From Legionella longbeachae (GTDB lineage Bacteria > Pseudomonadota > Gammaproteobacteria > Legionellales > Legionellaceae), in NCBI RefSeq assembly GCF_004283175.1, contig NZ_RXNW01000007.1, forward strand, positions 62,001-126,000: a stretch of 64,000 bases of DNA. The letters run 5' to 3'. Shown piece after piece: positions 1 to 8,754 of this stretch. The notes below the pieces were generated by a model that did no database searches, was not told the origin of the DNA, and was given only the letters and a program-made list of their open reading frames with translations. The number at the start of each line of letters is the position of its first letter. Positions within the stretch are counted from its first letter, which is position 1. The position numbers and the translations under genes are program-made.

Positions 1-1092
1 AAACAATCATTATTAGTTGCCTATATCCTACTTGGAGCAATGCTTGGACCGTGGGGATTGAAGCTCGTTTCTGACATAAGTATTGTGAAGCAAATTGGCG
101 ATGTTGGTATTGTATTTCTTCTTTTTTTGCTCGGATTACACCTACAACCGCAAAATCTAATTCATATGTTGAGAAAAGTAACATGGATTGCCTTAATTAG
201 TTCTATACTTTTTGCTTTAACTGCATATTGGATTGGGCGATTTTTTGGATTAACCGTAACTGAGTCATGGATTTTAGGTGCCTCGATGATGTTCTCGAGC
301 ACGATTATCGGATTGAAATTATTACCTACTACTATCTTACATCACCAACACACAGGTGAAGTCATGATCAGCGTATTATTAATGCAAGATGTTATTGCAA
401 TAATTGTATTAATTTTGATTAATGGCGTCCAACAAAGGAATGAACTCTCTTTTAACGATATTATTCTAGTTGGTATTGCTTTGCCGGCACTTTGTATCTT
501 TGCTTTTGCAGTTGAAAAATATGTGTTAATACGCTTACTTGCTCGATTTGATAGAACCCAAGAATATGTATTTCTATTATCTATTGGATGGTGCCTTGGT
601 TTATCTGTTCTTGCACAAAAAATAGGGCTATCAGAAGATATAGGTGCTTTTATTGCTGGTGTAGCATTAGCTGCTAGTCCTATTTCTCTTTTTATTGCAG
701 AAAGTTTAAAGCCATTAAGGGACTTTTTTTTAGTTATGTTCTTTTTTTCAATCGGGGCAACTTTTAATTTTGATTTGGCGAAACAAATAGTTATGCCTGC
801 CTTGATTCTGTCTGCCCTAATTTTACTAATTAAACCTTTTTTATTTTATTTTCTTCTTAACAAATCGGGTGAAAAAAAACAGGTTGCAAAAGAAGTTGGT
901 GTCCGATTGGGACAAGCGAGTGAGTTTTCATTGCTTGTCGCTAGCATTGCATTCAGTACACAACTCATTTCCGATAAAGCATCGAATTTGATCCAGGCAA
1001 CAACTATCTTAACCTTTATTGTTTCGTCGTATTTTGTTGTATTGAAATACCCAACCCCCATAGCCTTATCTGATAAAATGCGTAAGGATTAA
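1..1092 (+). CDS. Kef-type cation/proton antiporter, membrane domain (5' partial)
   Basis: The reading frame is open from base 1, so the true start lies upstream; the first in-window ATG (position 40) is internal, within the typical N-terminal helix pattern of the family (LLVAYILLGAMLGPWG). The protein is almost entirely hydrophobic with about ten membrane helices, and shows family landmarks such as LLFLLGLHL near the start and the EDIGAFIAGVALA segment near residue 200. This is the Na+/H+ exchanger fold of KefB/KefC-like proteins. It ends soon after the last helix, so the C-terminal nucleotide-binding RCK/KTN domain of E. coli KefB/C is absent, as in many short family members. The ampE gene begins 3 bp downstream. 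The transported ion cannot be read from the sequence. Confidence 0.85.
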   Translation, partial: KQSLLVAYILLGAMLGPWGLKLVSDISIVKQIGDVGIVFLLFLLGLHLQPQNLIHMLRKVTWIALISSILFALTAYWIGRFFGLTVTESWILGASMMFSSTIIGLKLLPTTILHHQHTGEVMISVLLMQDVIAIIVLILINGVQQRNELSFNDIILVGIALPALCIFAFAVEKYVLIRLLARFDRTQEYVFLLSIGWCLGLSVLAQKIGLSEDIGAFIAGVALAASPISLFIAESLKPLRDFFLVMFFFSIGATFNFDLAKQIVMPALILSALILLIKPFLFYFLLNKSGEKKQVAKEVGVRLGQASEFSLLVASIAFSTQLISDKASNLIQATTILTFIVSSYFVVLKYPTPIALSDKMRKD

Positions 1093-1095
1093 ATA

Positions 1096-1845
1096 ATGAA
1101 ATTATTAGTTATACTTTTATGTCTATCTTGTGAGCGATTCCTGATTCACGCAGCTTCTTATCAACGATTTAATTGGTTTACTAATTACTATCAAAAGATA
1201 AAAAGCAGCGCAGATAAAAATAGTTTTTTTGTAAATCCCTGGGCACTCCTTGCTTTCATAGTAATACCCATATTACTGTTGGCATTAGTTATCTATTTGT
1301 TACTGCATCATGTTTTTTTTGGTTTAATGGGGTTGATCTTAAGTACTTTAATTTTCTTCTACTGTCTTGGACCGCAAAATATATTTTATCCAATCACCCA
1401 TTCAGAGATTAAAAGTGACCAGGAATTAGTGGCCGATTATTTTATCTGTACAAACAGACAGTTATTTTCTCTTGTATTTTGGTTTATTGTTGCAGGACCA
1501 ATAGGAGCGCTAGCATATCGCTTGATTACATTATGTCGAGAATTTAATACTGTTCATGAACAAGCAAATGAAATTACTGATCTGCTTGAATGGATACCCG
1601 CTCGGCTTACAGTAATTCTCTTTTTACTTGTTGGAAATTTTCAACGAGGTATTTCCTTGTTTTCTCGTTTTCTTTTTGCAAAACCAGAAAGCAATTCTGA
1701 GATGTTAAGAGATTGCGGGATGCAGGCGGTTAGAAGTAATGACGTGGAAGAAATATCCATGCCCGCAGCCGAAAGTTTAGTAGAGCATGCAATTGTTGTT
1801 ATGTTGGTTTTAATTGCTTTATTTACATTATTTTCTTGGATGTAG
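1096..1845 (+). CDS. ampE: AmpE-like inner-membrane regulatory protein
   Basis: This 249-residue membrane protein resembles AmpE of the ampDE locus, a CobD/CbiB-related integral membrane protein linked to beta-lactamase induction and peptidoglycan sensing in enterobacteria. Landmarks are the N-terminal helix with CERFL, the RFNWFTNYY segment and the FFYCLGPQNIFYP stretch, plus four or five hydrophobic helices and a C-terminal helix ending in FSWM. It is somewhat shorter than E. coli AmpE. In E. coli ampE also lies just upstream of the pyruvate dehydrogenase genes, and here the same order is kept, without a pdhR regulator. It starts 3 bp after the antiporter gene, so the two are probably co-transcribed. 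The biochemical activity is not known from sequence. Confidence 0.8.
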   Translation: MKLLVILLCLSCERFLIHAASYQRFNWFTNYYQKIKSSADKNSFFVNPWALLAFIVIPILLLALVIYLLLHHVFFGLMGLILSTLIFFYCLGPQNIFYPITHSEIKSDQELVADYFICTNRQLFSLVFWFIVAGPIGALAYRLITLCREFNTVHEQANEITDLLEWIPARLTVILFLLVGNFQRGISLFSRFLFAKPESNSEMLRDCGMQAVRSNDVEEISMPAAESLVEHAIVVMLVLIALFTLFSWM

Positions 1846-1863
1846 CTTATTACGGATATTTAT

Positions 1864-2253
1864 ATGAGCTTTTTTTGGCGATTATTTTGCTGTGTACTGT
1901 TGCTTAGCCTATTTGGTTGTCAAGGAATACGGCAAAATGTACTTAAAGAACGAGCAGTAGCACAGTGTAACATGACTTGTGTGCAGCATTTTGAGTTTTG
2001 TAGAAAAAATTGTCTTAACAATTGCCCAACTTGTTCTGCAGCATCTCAAACTTCAGCTGCTAGTGATTTTGAGAAATATGTGCATGAAAAAAAAGTAGAA
2101 GGTAAAAAAGTGATGCGTGAGTTGAATTCTTATCGCGATCCACTACAATGCCGCAAAGTAACTTGTGACTGCATATCAGACTTAACTGTTTGTAAGCAAA
2201 GTTGTGCTGGAGTAATTCCAAAAAAATTACAAACTGTACCTAATTGTATTTAA
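1864..2253 (+). CDS. Small cysteine-rich lipoprotein
   Basis: This is a 129-residue protein with a lipoprotein signal peptide: a hydrophobic N-terminus followed by the lipobox LFGC, predicting lipidation at Cys19. The mature part carries eleven further cysteines. One group reads C-x3-C-x6-C-x3-C followed by two more Cys, and the second half has a related arrangement (C-x4-C-x-C-x6-C-x3-C), resembling paired CX3C helices. That suggests disulfides in the periplasm, or metal binding. It sits between ampE and aceE, 18 bp after ampE and 21 bp before aceE, so it seems to belong to the same transcription unit. I do not recognise a named family and give no function. Confidence 0.8.
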   Translation: MSFFWRLFCCVLLLSLFGCQGIRQNVLKERAVAQCNMTCVQHFEFCRKNCLNNCPTCSAASQTSAASDFEKYVHEKKVEGKKVMRELNSYRDPLQCRKVTCDCISDLTVCKQSCAGVIPKKLQTVPNCI

Positions 2254-2274
2254 TAGATTTCGGGGAACACTTTC

Positions 2275-4938
2275 ATGGCAAATGAAAATAATTTAGATTT
2301 GGATCCTGTTGAAACACGTGAATGGCTGGATGCCCTGCAAGCTGTATTGATCAATGACGGTCCGGACAGAGGAGCGTTTCTTTTAAAACAGCTGCTTAAT
2401 AAAGCAAATACAGAAGGCGTAAATTTATCAAGTTCAATAAATACACCTTACAGAAACACCATTAAGCCCCATGAAGAAAAACAAATTCCTCCTGATGAGG
2501 GGCTTGCTAAAAGAATTAGTGCTTTAATTCGTTGGAATGCTGTAGCTATGGTATTACGTGCAGGTAAATATGCAGCAGAACTCGGTGGGCATATTGCTTC
2601 GTATGCATCTGCATCTACTCTGTATGAAACAGGATTTAATCACTTTTTTAAAGGTTCTAATAATGAAAACTGTGGTGATTTAATTTATATACAGGGACAT
2701 TCTGCTCCAGGGATATATGCACGAGCGTTTTTAGAAGGACGACTTACAGAGAAACAATTGAGTAAATTCAGGCAAGAAGTTGAAGTTGATGGCTTATCGT
2801 CATATCCTCATCCTTGGCTCATGGGAGAGTTCTGGCAATTCCCAACTGTGTCAATGGGTTTGGGGCCTTTGCAGGCTATTTACCAAGCTAGATTCTTAAA
2901 GTACTTGGAAAATAGAGGGCTTATAAAAGCAGAAAATAGAAAAGTATGGGCTTTTCTTGGTGATGGAGAGATGGATGAACCCGAATCTGTTGGTGCTTTA
3001 AGTATTGCTGCTCGAGAAAAATTAGATAATCTTATTTTTGTTATAAATTGTAATTTGCAACGTTTAGACGGCCCTGTTCGAGGTAATGGCAAAGTTATTC
3101 AAGAACTAGAAGGATTGTTCCGTGGTGCAGGTTGGAATGTGATCAAAGTTATATGGGGAGGGCGATGGGATCCACTATTTGCTCGTGATAAGGATGGTTG
3201 GATGCAAAAGCGTATGGAGGAGTGTGTAGATGGAGATTATCAAGCTTACAAGGCAAATAATGGTGCCTATGTAAGACAACATTTTTTTAATCATTATCCA
3301 GAGCTAAAGAAAATGGTTGAAAATTATACGGACGAAGAAATTTGGCGCTTGAACAGAGGTGGTCACGATCCGCAAAAGGTTTATGCTGCATATGCTAAAG
3401 CTGTTGATCATAAAGGAACTCCAACAGTTATCCTGGCAAAAACTATAAAAGGTTACGGTATGGGGGCTGCTGGTGAGGGACAAAATATTACCCATCAACA
3501 AAAAAAGATGACTGTAGATCAACTAAAAATATTTCGAGATCGATTTAGTATTCCTGTCAGTGATGACAACATTGCTGACATCCCTTTTTATAAGCCTGCA
3601 GATGATAGTCCAGAAATAAAATATATTAAAAAACAAAGGGAACTTTTAGGTGGCTATTTGCCAGCACGATCTACTCAGGTAGAAAGCCTTAAAATACCCG
3701 CCTTAGAAGATTTTTCTTCCATTACTAAGGGGCTGGGAGATAGAGAAATTTCTACAACTATGGCTTTTGTTCGCATCCTTTCAGTTTTGTTAAAAAACAA
3801 AGAGATTAATTCACGTATAGTCCCCATTGTTCCAGATGAGTGCCGAACTTTTGGTATGGAAGGATTATTCAGACAAATAGGAATTTACTCACCTGTTGGT
3901 CAACTTTACACTCCTGTAGATCATGAGCAAGTCATGTTTTACCGGGAAGCAAAGGATGGTCAAATCCTGGAGGAAGGAATTAATGAGGCAGGTGCGTTTT
4001 GTTCCTGGATCGCAGCAGCAACATCGTATAGTTCAAATAAATTAGCGATGATCCCATTTTATATTTACTATTCCATGTTTGGGTTTCAACGCATTGGTGA
4101 TTTAGCATGGGCTGCCGGAGATATACAAGCGCGAGGATTCTTGCTTGGCGGTACTGCGGGCCGTACGACACTTGCTGGTGAAGGTTTACAACATCAAGAT
4201 GGGCATAGTCATTTGTATGCTTCTACCATTCCTAATTGTGTTTCTTATGACCCTACTTATGCATATGAGCTTGCAGTGATCATCCAGAATGGATTGCATC
4301 GCATGTATGAAAAGCAAGAAAATATTTTCTATTACATAACTGTAATGAATGAAAATTATACACATCCAGATATGCCTGAAGGAGTCGAAGAGGGCATTAT
4401 AAAAGGAATGTATTTACTGAAAGCAAGTAAGAAGAAATCAAAACATCACGTACAACTCATGGGCAGTGGAACTATATTGCGTGAAGTTCTTCAAGCAGCA
4501 AAAATGCTGAAGGAAGATTATTCAGTAACTTCTGACGTTTGGAGTGTGACGAGCTTTAATGAATTAAGAAGAGATGGCTTAGCTGTAGAGCGTTATAACG
4601 CGATGCATCCCCAAGAAAAAGAGCAAAAATGTTATGTTGCGGAGCAATTAAAGGGTAGACCTGGTCCAGTAATTGCCGCGACTGACTATATGAGAATTTA
4701 TGCAGATCAAATTCGTCCTTTTGTTCCAAATCATTATGTAACTTTGGGAACTGATGGCTATGGAAGAAGTGACACGCGTCAGCAATTGCGCCATTTTTTT
4801 GAAGTTGATGCTAAATTTATCGTTTTAGCAGCTTTGAATGCTTTAGTTGCTGAAGGAGACCTTGATAAATCTAAAGTTGTAGACGCAATGAAACGCTATA
4901 ACATTAATCCTGATAAATTAAATCCGGTTAATCATTAG
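2275..4938 (+). CDS. aceE: Pyruvate dehydrogenase E1 component, homodimeric type
   Basis: AceE decarboxylates pyruvate with thiamine diphosphate and reductively acetylates the lipoyl arms of AceF, feeding acetyl-CoA into the TCA cycle. The 887-residue length equals that of E. coli AceE. The thiamine diphosphate signature begins GDGEMDEP and ends about 30 residues later at the INCN segment (near residues 230-260). The N-terminal region (RNAVAMVLRA-like, SYASASTLYETGFNHFF) and the C-terminal transketolase-like part (GTDGYGRSDTR) are all present, with no truncation. It starts 21 bp after the lipoprotein gene with a GGGGAAC ribosome-binding stretch and is followed by a hairpin and aceF. Legionella relies heavily on amino-acid-derived pyruvate, so the gene is expected to be central. 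Confidence 0.97.
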   Translation: MANENNLDLDPVETREWLDALQAVLINDGPDRGAFLLKQLLNKANTEGVNLSSSINTPYRNTIKPHEEKQIPPDEGLAKRISALIRWNAVAMVLRAGKYAAELGGHIASYASASTLYETGFNHFFKGSNNENCGDLIYIQGHSAPGIYARAFLEGRLTEKQLSKFRQEVEVDGLSSYPHPWLMGEFWQFPTVSMGLGPLQAIYQARFLKYLENRGLIKAENRKVWAFLGDGEMDEPESVGALSIAAREKLDNLIFVINCNLQRLDGPVRGNGKVIQELEGLFRGAGWNVIKVIWGGRWDPLFARDKDGWMQKRMEECVDGDYQAYKANNGAYVRQHFFNHYPELKKMVENYTDEEIWRLNRGGHDPQKVYAAYAKAVDHKGTPTVILAKTIKGYGMGAAGEGQNITHQQKKMTVDQLKIFRDRFSIPVSDDNIADIPFYKPADDSPEIKYIKKQRELLGGYLPARSTQVESLKIPALEDFSSITKGLGDREISTTMAFVRILSVLLKNKEINSRIVPIVPDECRTFGMEGLFRQIGIYSPVGQLYTPVDHEQVMFYREAKDGQILEEGINEAGAFCSWIAAATSYSSNKLAMIPFYIYYSMFGFQRIGDLAWAAGDIQARGFLLGGTAGRTTLAGEGLQHQDGHSHLYASTIPNCVSYDPTYAYELAVIIQNGLHRMYEKQENIFYYITVMNENYTHPDMPEGVEEGIIKGMYLLKASKKKSKHHVQLMGSGTILREVLQAAKMLKEDYSVTSDVWSVTSFNELRRDGLAVERYNAMHPQEKEQKCYVAEQLKGRPGPVIAATDYMRIYADQIRPFVPNHYVTLGTDGYGRSDTRQQLRHFFEVDAKFIVLAALNALVAEGDLDKSKVVDAMKRYNINPDKLNPVNH

Positions 4939-5006
4939 AATTGAATTAAATATTTGGAAGCGGGCAAAAGCCCTAATCCATGGGTTCTGATGCATTAACA
5001 ATCTGT

Positions 5007-5035
5007 CCTGGGTGATCGCTGTGTTCTTACCCAGG
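5007..5035 (+). promoter_or_regulatory. Intercistronic hairpin between aceE and aceF
   Basis: CCTGGGT (5007-5013) and ACCCAGG (5029-5035) form a perfect 7-bp stem with a 15-nt loop. No T-run follows, so it is more likely an mRNA processing or stability element than a strong terminator. Similar CTGGGT/ACCCAG hairpins occur after lpd (8231-8258) and after frr (54081-54107). Confidence 0.5.
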
Positions 5036-5053
5036 CTAAATTTGAGGAAAGAA

Positions 5054-6679
5054 ATGTCAAAAGAAATAGAAGTTAAAATTCCTGATATTGGCGGCGCTAC
5101 ACAGGTTGATGTGATTGAAATTATGGTTCAGGTCGGAGATCAAATAGAAGTAGATACTCCTCTAATTACATTGGAATCCGATAAAGCGAGCATGGAAATC
5201 CCATCCCCGGTTGCTGGAAAAGTTACTAAGTTGAGTGTTAATGTAGGCGATAAAATATCGGAAGGTGATGTGATTTTATTGGCTACTGTTGAAAATGAAA
5301 CCGATCGTCAAATTCAATCTACAACCACTGAAAAAAAAGGGTCAGATGCTAAAGAAGAAAAGCAATCTGAGACGAAAAAAGAGCAAGAAAATCAATCAAA
5401 TGTCAAACAAGCAAGCTCCGAAAAAAGGGTTACGGTTCCTGACATCGGTGGCGCCACTCAGGTTGATGTGATTGAGGTGATGATCGAGGTTGGAGATCAT
5501 ATAGAAAAAGATATGCCTCTCATCACATTAGAATCCGATAAGGCGAGCATGGAGATCCCCTCTCCAGTCGCAGGAAAAATTACTAAACTAAGTGTTAAAG
5601 TAGGTGATAAGGTTTCAGAAGGTGATGAAATTTTAATAGCTACAGTTGAAAATGAAACTGAAGCAGTTAACACAGTTGAAACTAAAACTCAAAAAGAAAC
5701 GAGTCCTACTTCTCAGCAATCTGTAGTTGTTCCTGAAACTCCTAAGTACACTCAAACTGTTTCAGCGAGTTCAGAGTCGGCAAAAATGGTGGCAGCAGGT
5801 CCTGCTGTAAGACGATTAGCTCGAGAATTTGGTGTCAATTTAGCTGAAATACAGGGTAGCGGCCGTAAATCACGTATTACTAAAGAAGATGTCCAATCTT
5901 ATGTAAAAGCAAGACTAAGCGCACAACCGAGTAATAGAACTTTGGGTATCCCACTGAGCCCTGTTATTGATTTCTCTCAGTTTGGTGAAATTGAAATAAA
6001 GCCACTCAATAAAATTAAAAAACTTACAGGAACTAATGTTCATCGTTCTTGGATAACCATACCTCATGTAACGCAGTTTGATGCAGCAGACATCACTGAG
6101 GTTGAAGCATTTAGAAAATCTGAGGCGGAAAGGGCGAAAGAGAAAGGTTATAGGCTGACCCTGTTAGCATTTGTATGTGCTGTAGTAAGTAAAGCATTAA
6201 AAGAGTTTCCTCAGTTTAATGCATCTTTAGATTCTTCAGGCGTCAATCTTATTTATAAAAAATATTGTAACATAGGAATTGCAGTAGAAACGCCAAATGG
6301 TTTAGTAGTGCCTGTAATTAAAAATGTGGATCAATTAAGTGTTGCCGACATTGCTATTGAAATGACTCGTTTGAGCACAAAAGCTCGCGATAAAGGTTTA
6401 ATGCCAACGGATATGTCAGGTGGATGTTTTACTATTTCTAGTTTGGGTGGAATTGGTGGTACAGCTTTTACCCCTATAGTAAACAGTCCGGAAGTTGCTA
6501 TTCTTGGTTTATCTCGCTCAGAAATAAAACCTGTTTATGAGAACGGCGCATTCCAACCACGGTTAATGTTACCTTTATCACTTTCTTATGATCACCGAGT
6601 TATTGATGGCGCAGAAGCAGCGCGTTTTACTCGCTTTATTAGTGATTGCTTAAGTGATATAAGACGAATTTTATTGTAG
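5054..6679 (+). CDS. aceF: Dihydrolipoamide acetyltransferase (E2 of pyruvate dehydrogenase), two lipoyl domains
   Basis: AceF is the core of the pyruvate dehydrogenase complex and transfers acetyl groups from lipoyl arms to CoA. I start it at the ATG at 5054, preceded by GAGGAAAG; an upstream in-frame ATG at 5012 lies inside the intercistronic hairpin and adds 14 unlikely residues. The 541-residue product has two nearly identical lipoyl domains with lipoylated lysines in ESDKASME (Lys44 and about Lys163), each followed by a charged or Pro/Thr-rich linker. Next comes a peripheral-subunit-binding domain (AGPAVRRLAREFGVNLAEI) and the catalytic domain ending with the active-site motif SYDHRVIDGAEAARF. 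E. coli has three lipoyl domains. The two lipoyl-coding stretches form an internal DNA repeat. Confidence 0.96.
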   Translation: MSKEIEVKIPDIGGATQVDVIEIMVQVGDQIEVDTPLITLESDKASMEIPSPVAGKVTKLSVNVGDKISEGDVILLATVENETDRQIQSTTTEKKGSDAKEEKQSETKKEQENQSNVKQASSEKRVTVPDIGGATQVDVIEVMIEVGDHIEKDMPLITLESDKASMEIPSPVAGKITKLSVKVGDKVSEGDEILIATVENETEAVNTVETKTQKETSPTSQQSVVVPETPKYTQTVSASSESAKMVAAGPAVRRLAREFGVNLAEIQGSGRKSRITKEDVQSYVKARLSAQPSNRTLGIPLSPVIDFSQFGEIEIKPLNKIKKLTGTNVHRSWITIPHVTQFDAADITEVEAFRKSEAERAKEKGYRLTLLAFVCAVVSKALKEFPQFNASLDSSGVNLIYKKYCNIGIAVETPNGLVVPVIKNVDQLSVADIAIEMTRLSTKARDKGLMPTDMSGGCFTISSLGGIGGTAFTPIVNSPEVAILGLSRSEIKPVYENGAFQPRLMLPLSLSYDHRVIDGAEAARFTRFISDCLSDIRRILL

Positions 6680-6770
6680 TTTTAGGGGAAAATCTGTAAT
6701 TAATAAGTAGAGATACCCTTAATTATAAAGTGTGAATGATTTTAATAATATCTAATTTAAGAGGCTTGTA

Positions 6771-8210
6771 ATGGCTAATCAAATAAAAACAGATGTGATC
6801 GTATTAGGAAGTGGTCCTGGAGGATATACGGCAGCATTTAGAGCAGCAGATTTAGGAAAAAAAGTAGTATTGGTAGAACGTTATGATTCGCTTGGCGGTG
6901 TCTGTTTAAATGTTGGTTGTATTCCATCAAAGGCATTACTCCATATAGCTAAGGTTGTTGATGAGGCTCATGAAATGTCTGAGCAAGGTGTTACTTTTGG
7001 CAAGCCTAAACTCGATAATAAAAAAATTGTTACTTGGAAGAACTCAGTAGTTTCTAAATTGACAGGTGGCTTAAAAGCGTTATCAAAACAACGTAAAGTG
7101 GAAGTCCTCACTGGAGTTGGAAAATTTTCGGGTACTCATCAAGTGACGGTAACCACCAAGGATGGGGCTGTTGAAGTGACGTTCGAAAATGCAATTATTG
7201 CAGTTGGTTCGGAATCCATCAACTTACCATTTATTCCTGAAGACAAACGAATCTTTAGTTCTACTGGTGCATTAGAACTTGCAGATATTAAAGGGAGTTT
7301 ATTAGTCTTAGGTGGAGGTATCATTGGTTTAGAAATGGCTACAGTTTATTCATCTTTAGGAGTTGATGTAACTGTAGTTGAATTTATGGATCAACTTATT
7401 CCCGGAGCTGATTCTGATTTAGTCAATGTTTTACAAAAGCGGATGCAGAAAAAGGGCGTTAAACTCCTATTAAAAACGAAAGTAACTGCGGTAGAAGCTA
7501 AAAAGGATGGTATTTATGTTTCTATGGAAGGTGATCATGCAACAGATAAGCCACTTTGTTTCCAACAAGTTCTTGTATCAGTAGGCAGAAAACCCAATGG
7601 CGGAATGATTGATGCTGAAAAGGCTGGAGTCAAAGTTGACGAACGAGGATTTATCAAAGTAGATAATCAACAAAGAACGAATGTTTCGCATATTTTTGCT
7701 ATTGGCGATGTAGTAGGTCAACCGATGTTAGCACATAAGGCGATTCCAGAAGGAAAAATCGCTGCAGAAGTTATTGCTGGTAAAAAACATTACTTTGATC
7801 CTAAATGTATTGCAAGTGTTGCTTACACTGATCCAGAACTTGCATGGACTGGGCTTACTGAAAAAGAGGCTAAAGAAAAAAATATTCGTTATGAAAAAGC
7901 CAGTTTTCCCTGGGCTGCCAGTGGGCGAGCACTGAGTATGGGTCGTGAAGAGGGAATGACAAAGTTATTGTTTTGCCCTGATACGAAACGAATATTAGGT
8001 GCAGGAATTGTTGGGGTCAATGCAGGAGATTTGATCGCTGAAACCTCTTTAGCCATTGAAATGTGTTGTGACGTGGAAGATATAGCTCTAACTATCCACC
8101 CTCATCCAACGCTTTCTGAAACTGTTGCTCAAGCAGCGGAAGCATTTGAGGGAACCATTACCGATCTATATTTGCCGAAAAAGAAAAAAAATATTGATGG
8201 CGCGTCTTAG
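6771..8210 (+). CDS. lpd: Dihydrolipoamide dehydrogenase (E3)
   Basis: Lpd reoxidises dihydrolipoamide with FAD and NAD+ for pyruvate dehydrogenase and, in most bacteria, for 2-oxoglutarate dehydrogenase and glycine cleavage. The 479-residue product has the N-terminal FAD-binding GSGPGGYTAA motif, the redox-active disulfide in GGVCLNVGCIPSKALL, the NAD-binding glycine motif LGGGIIGLEMA near residues 180-190, a second FAD motif ending in FAIGDV, and the C-terminal catalytic His in IHPHPTLSE. The length matches the family. It lies 91 bp after aceF, starting with an AAGAGGC ribosome-binding stretch. The AT-rich gap could hold its own promoter, but no clear one is visible. Confidence 0.97.
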   Translation: MANQIKTDVIVLGSGPGGYTAAFRAADLGKKVVLVERYDSLGGVCLNVGCIPSKALLHIAKVVDEAHEMSEQGVTFGKPKLDNKKIVTWKNSVVSKLTGGLKALSKQRKVEVLTGVGKFSGTHQVTVTTKDGAVEVTFENAIIAVGSESINLPFIPEDKRIFSSTGALELADIKGSLLVLGGGIIGLEMATVYSSLGVDVTVVEFMDQLIPGADSDLVNVLQKRMQKKGVKLLLKTKVTAVEAKKDGIYVSMEGDHATDKPLCFQQVLVSVGRKPNGGMIDAEKAGVKVDERGFIKVDNQQRTNVSHIFAIGDVVGQPMLAHKAIPEGKIAAEVIAGKKHYFDPKCIASVAYTDPELAWTGLTEKEAKEKNIRYEKASFPWAASGRALSMGREEGMTKLLFCPDTKRILGAGIVGVNAGDLIAETSLAIEMCCDVEDIALTIHPHPTLSETVAQAAEAFEGTITDLYLPKKKKNIDGAS

Positions 8211-8230
8211 ACACTTGCTTATTTTGCATA

Positions 8231-8258
8231 GCTTGGGTTAAGAATGACTCACCCAGGC
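8231..8258 (+). promoter_or_regulatory. Hairpin downstream of lpd
   Basis: GCTTGGGT (8231-8238) pairs with ACCCAGGC (8251-8258) with one G-T wobble and a 12-nt loop. There is no T-run. It resembles the aceE/aceF hairpin in sequence and size and separates lpd from rimI. Confidence 0.45.
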
Positions 8259-8289
8259 GAGCAATTTATTTTCTCAGGAGTAGCAAAGG

Positions 8290-8754
8290 ATGACATTTAA
8301 TATTCGTAGCATGACCGAATCAGATATAGACGCTGTTTATGCAATTGAAAAAGATGTCCATATTGCTCCCTGGAGTCGAGATATCTTAAGAGATTGTGTG
8401 CGAGTAGGGTACGATTGTCGTGTATTTGAATCAAATGTTGATGATAAGCCAGTTATCGCTGGTTATATCATTTGTAGGAACACTAATAATTGTTCTCATA
8501 TTTTAAATTTTTGTATTGCAAAATCCTTTCAATCTCAAGGATACGGACGCAAGTTTTTACAAAATATACTTAATTCATTGCGCCAATTATCCCATATTGA
8601 ATTTATTGTTCTTGAGGTAAGACCTAGTAATAAAATTGCTTTGGGTCTTTATCACAGTGTGGGATTTGAACAATCCGAAATAAAACGAGCATATTATACA
8701 GATAATAACAATGTTGAAGATGCGATTCTGTTGAAGAAAATGTTGCATTTTTAG
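8290..8754 (+). CDS. rimI: RimI-type ribosomal protein S18 alanine N-acetyltransferase (GNAT)
   Basis: RimI acetylates the N-terminal alanine of ribosomal protein S18. The 154-residue protein fits the GNAT fold: an N-terminal SDIDAVYAIEKDVHIAPWS segment typical of RimI, an acetyl-CoA pyrophosphate loop SFQSQGYGRKFLQNIL (near residues 78-93), and the RimI hallmark EVRPSNKIALGLYHSVGFE near residue 115. The start ATG is preceded by CTCAGGAG. It follows lpd by 79 bp with the hairpin in between. Specificity for S18 is assigned by similarity only. Confidence 0.82.
   Translation: MTFNIRSMTESDIDAVYAIEKDVHIAPWSRDILRDCVRVGYDCRVFESNVDDKPVIAGYIICRNTNNCSHILNFCIAKSFQSQGYGRKFLQNILNSLRQLSHIEFIVLEVRPSNKIALGLYHSVGFEQSEIKRAYYTDNNNVEDAILLKKMLHF

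Noticed and set aside
5289-5471. 60-codon ORF inside aceF
   Set aside because: It is a lysine-rich frame shadow of the lipoyl linker region in a different frame.
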